Part shown: positions 4,800-5,863 of the stretch, one piece after another
Layout of the letters: every line of letters begins with the position of its first letter
Position numbering within the stretch: position 1 is the stretch's first letter
Assembly: GCA_025934635.1 (NCBI GenBank)
Contig: JAICWX010000451.1
Span: 1 to 5,863, forward strand
Length of the DNA: 5,863 bases
Source: Streptosporangiaceae bacterium
GTDB lineage: Bacteria > Actinomycetota > Actinomycetes > Streptosporangiales > Streptosporangiaceae
Direction: 5' to 3'
Notes under the pieces: generated by a model
Told to the model about the DNA's origin: nothing
Databases searched by the model: none
Seen by the model: only the letters and a program-made list of their open reading frames with translations
Made by a program: the position numbers and the translations under genes

Positions 4800-5189
4800 T
4801 CAGCCGCTGATGACGGGACGCTCGCGCATCAGCCCGGCCAGCTCGTGCGCCAGCGCAATCGGGTCGATCGGGTGGCTGATCACGGCGTCGGCCCGGGACC
4901 AGGTGGCGAGCCAGCCATCGTCGGCCCGGCCGGTGATCAGCAGCACCGGCGGGCAGTTGTAGATCTCGTCCTTGGCCTGGCGGCACACGCCCATCCCGCC
5001 GGCCGGCTGGGCCTCCCCGTCGAGCACCATCACGTCCGCGCCGCCGGCGTCGAGCAGCCGGAACAGCGCAGGCTGGGTGGCTACTTCAATAATTTCGGCG
5101 TCCGGGACGTCCATCGCGGGGCGACGCCCGATGGCGAGCCTGACCTGGGCTCGGACATCGGCGTCGTGGCTGTACACAACGACCTTCAT
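4800..5189 (-). CDS. Stand-alone response-regulator receiver-like protein
   Basis: A 129-aa protein the size of a single CheY-like receiver domain, with no output domain. The first strand, MKVVVYSHDADVR, carries acidic residues Asp9 and Asp11. The phosphate-accepting position is Asp57 in VMVLDGE, and the conserved Thr/Ser is Thr86 in VLLITG. The usually invariant Lys before the last loop Pro is replaced by His106 (ISHPIDP), which suggests altered phosphorylation chemistry or a pseudo-receiver. A loop-swapped or ATP-binding variant role is possible but not shown. I chose the ATG at 5189, which starts the first beta strand directly. A GTG at 5216 would add nine residues without homology or ribosome binding site. 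No Shine-Dalgarno precedes 5189, but TACCAT ends 8 nt before it, as expected for a leaderless transcript. It is divergent from ctaE; a respiratory or redox link is inference only. Confidence 0.75.
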   Translation of the reverse strand: MKVVVYSHDADVRAQVRLAIGRRPAMDVPDAEIIEVATQPALFRLLDAGGADVMVLDGEAQPAGGMGVCRQAKDEIYNCPPVLLITGRADDGWLATWSRADAVISHPIDPIALAHELAGLMRERPVISG

Positions 5190-5269
5190 GAAAGTGCATG
5201 GTACAGATACCGTCACGGATCCGGGGGGTCGCGTGGCGATCGCCTACAGGTTGTCGTAATAATTGCTTC
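5190..5269. promoter_or_regulatory. Divergent promoter region between the receiver gene and ctaE
   Basis: This 80-bp divergent spacer carries -10-like elements on both strands that sit close to the two start codons. On the minus strand TACCAT (5203-5198) is 8 nt from the ATG. On the plus strand AATAAT (5258-5263) is 6 nt from the GTG. Neither start has a Shine-Dalgarno sequence. In the middle is a perfect 10-bp palindrome GGCGATCGCC (5235-5244), and a second 8-bp palindrome CGGATCCG lies at 5216-5223. The layout suggests two leaderless promoters with a possible shared operator. No good -35 hexamers are visible. Confidence 0.45.
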
Positions 5270-5863
5270 GTGACGACAGCAACCGTGGAGACGGCCCCGA
5301 GGACGCCGGCCAGCAGACCCAATCTGGTCAGCGTCGGTACCATCATCTGGCTCTCCTCCGAACTGATGTTCTTCGCGGCCTTGTTCGCGATGTACTTCAC
5401 CGTCAGGTCGGTGGACAAGGGGTCCGGACTAGCCTGGCCCGGCGCGCATCTGGACATCGCGCTCGGCTCGACCAACACCACGGTCCTGCTCCTGTCCAGC
5501 GTTACCTGCCAGATGGGCGTGTTCGCCGTCGAGCGCGGCCAGATCAGGCGCACCAGGTCCCTGCTGCACCCGATGAGCTGGGGCCTGCGCGAGTGGTACG
5601 TGCTGACCTTCCTGATGGGCCTGTACTTCGACCTGGGCCAGGCCTACGAGTACTTCGGCCTGGTCAGGGACGATCACCTGACCATCTCGTCCAGCGCCTA
5701 CGGCTCGGTGTTCTACCTGCCGACCGGGTTCCACGGGCTGCACGTGGCCGGCGGCCTGGTGGCCTTCATCTTCTTGCTCGGGCGCACCTACGCGGCCCGG
5801 ACCTTCACCCATGAACAGCAGGTCAGCGCGATCGTCGTGTCGTACTACTGGCACTTCGTCGAC
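5270..5863 (+). CDS. ctaE: Cytochrome c oxidase (aa3-type) subunit III, 3' end cut by window
   Basis: Integral membrane subunit III of the terminal oxidase that passes electrons from the bc1 complex to oxygen. 198 codons are visible with no stop; the family member in actinobacteria is about 200-210 aa, so only the last few residues are missing. Hydrophobic segments lie at about 20-45, 70-88, 109-130, 144-171 and from 185. Hallmarks are Glu31 in [17 protein letters not shown], the conserved carboxylate of subunit III, then the [10 protein letters not shown] helix, [10 protein letters not shown] (150-159) and the closing VSYYWHFVD (190-198). The GTG at 5270 gives [10 protein letters not shown], then a Pro/Arg-rich head before the first helix. 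No Shine-Dalgarno is visible; a -10-like AATAAT ends 6 nt upstream, so translation from a leaderless mRNA is likely. In actinobacteria ctaE is usually followed by qcrC, qcrA and qcrB; those would lie to the right of this window. Confidence 0.95.
   Translation, partial: MTTATVETAPRTPASRPNLVSVGTIIWLSSELMFFAALFAMYFTVRSVDKGSGLAWPGAHLDIALGSTNTTVLLLSSVTCQMGVFAVERGQIRRTRSLLHPMSWGLREWYVLTFLMGLYFDLGQAYEYFGLVRDDHLTISSSAYGSVFYLPTGFHGLHVAGGLVAFIFLLGRTYAARTFTHEQQVSAIVVSYYWHFVD

Noticed and set aside
3804..5273. Plus-strand open frame of 489 codons opposite trpD and the receiver gene
   Set aside because: It is antisense to trpD, whose active-site residues are all present; the long open frame is a GC effect.

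Overview
The window is typical of a high-GC actinobacterium. Base composition is strongly GC-rich, codons end mostly in G or C, and several starts are GTG. The gene set matches Streptomyces and related orders: an NlpC/P60 wall hydrolase, a small Cys4 protein, a DEDDh exonuclease, a lone Lrp/AsnC ligand-binding domain, trpD, a stand-alone receiver protein and ctaE (aa3 oxidase subunit III). I cannot name the genus from sequence alone.

Layout. Positions 1-53 hold four perfect copies of a 13-bp tandem repeat, just beyond the stop of a secreted coiled-coil NlpC/P60 endopeptidase (63-1118, minus). Upstream of that gene on the same strand is a 91-aa protein with a C-X2-C-X6-C-X2-C motif (1310-1585, minus). 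The 191 nt between the two stop/start points hold a strong hairpin beginning 1 nt after the upstream stop, a sigma70-like promoter and a leader with small inverted repeats. Positions 1586-2223 are a gene-poor divergent region unusually rich in repeats: a 20-bp direct repeat, two tandem 31-bp palindromic units (the second a nearly perfect cruciform), a GGACGG-type tandem tract and a canonical G-quadruplex motif.

On the plus strand follow a DEDDh (DnaQ-like) 3'-5' exonuclease and a 98-aa stand-alone Lrp/AsnC ligand-binding (RAM) protein with an excellent ribosome binding site. The exonuclease has an odd Gly/Arg-rich N-terminus and a second Gly/Arg-rich insert inside the catalytic fold. A GC hairpin separates the Lrp gene from convergent trpD (3605-4678, minus). 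Upstream of trpD on the same strand is a single-domain response-regulator-like protein (4800-5189, minus). It is divergent from ctaE (5270 to the window end, plus), which is cut off by the edge. Both genes at this divergent promoter lack a Shine-Dalgarno sequence and have a -10-like hexamer 6-8 nt before the start codon, which suggests leaderless mRNAs.

The genes are mostly chromosomal housekeeping genes. CtaE makes part of the terminal oxidase, whose qcrCAB partners usually follow directly in actinobacteria. TrpD makes a tryptophan precursor, and the NlpC/P60 enzyme remodels peptidoglycan outside the membrane. I see no phage, IS, CRISPR or toxin-antitoxin genes. The unusual material is the repeat-rich region at 1586-2223 and its apparent spill into the exonuclease reading frame.
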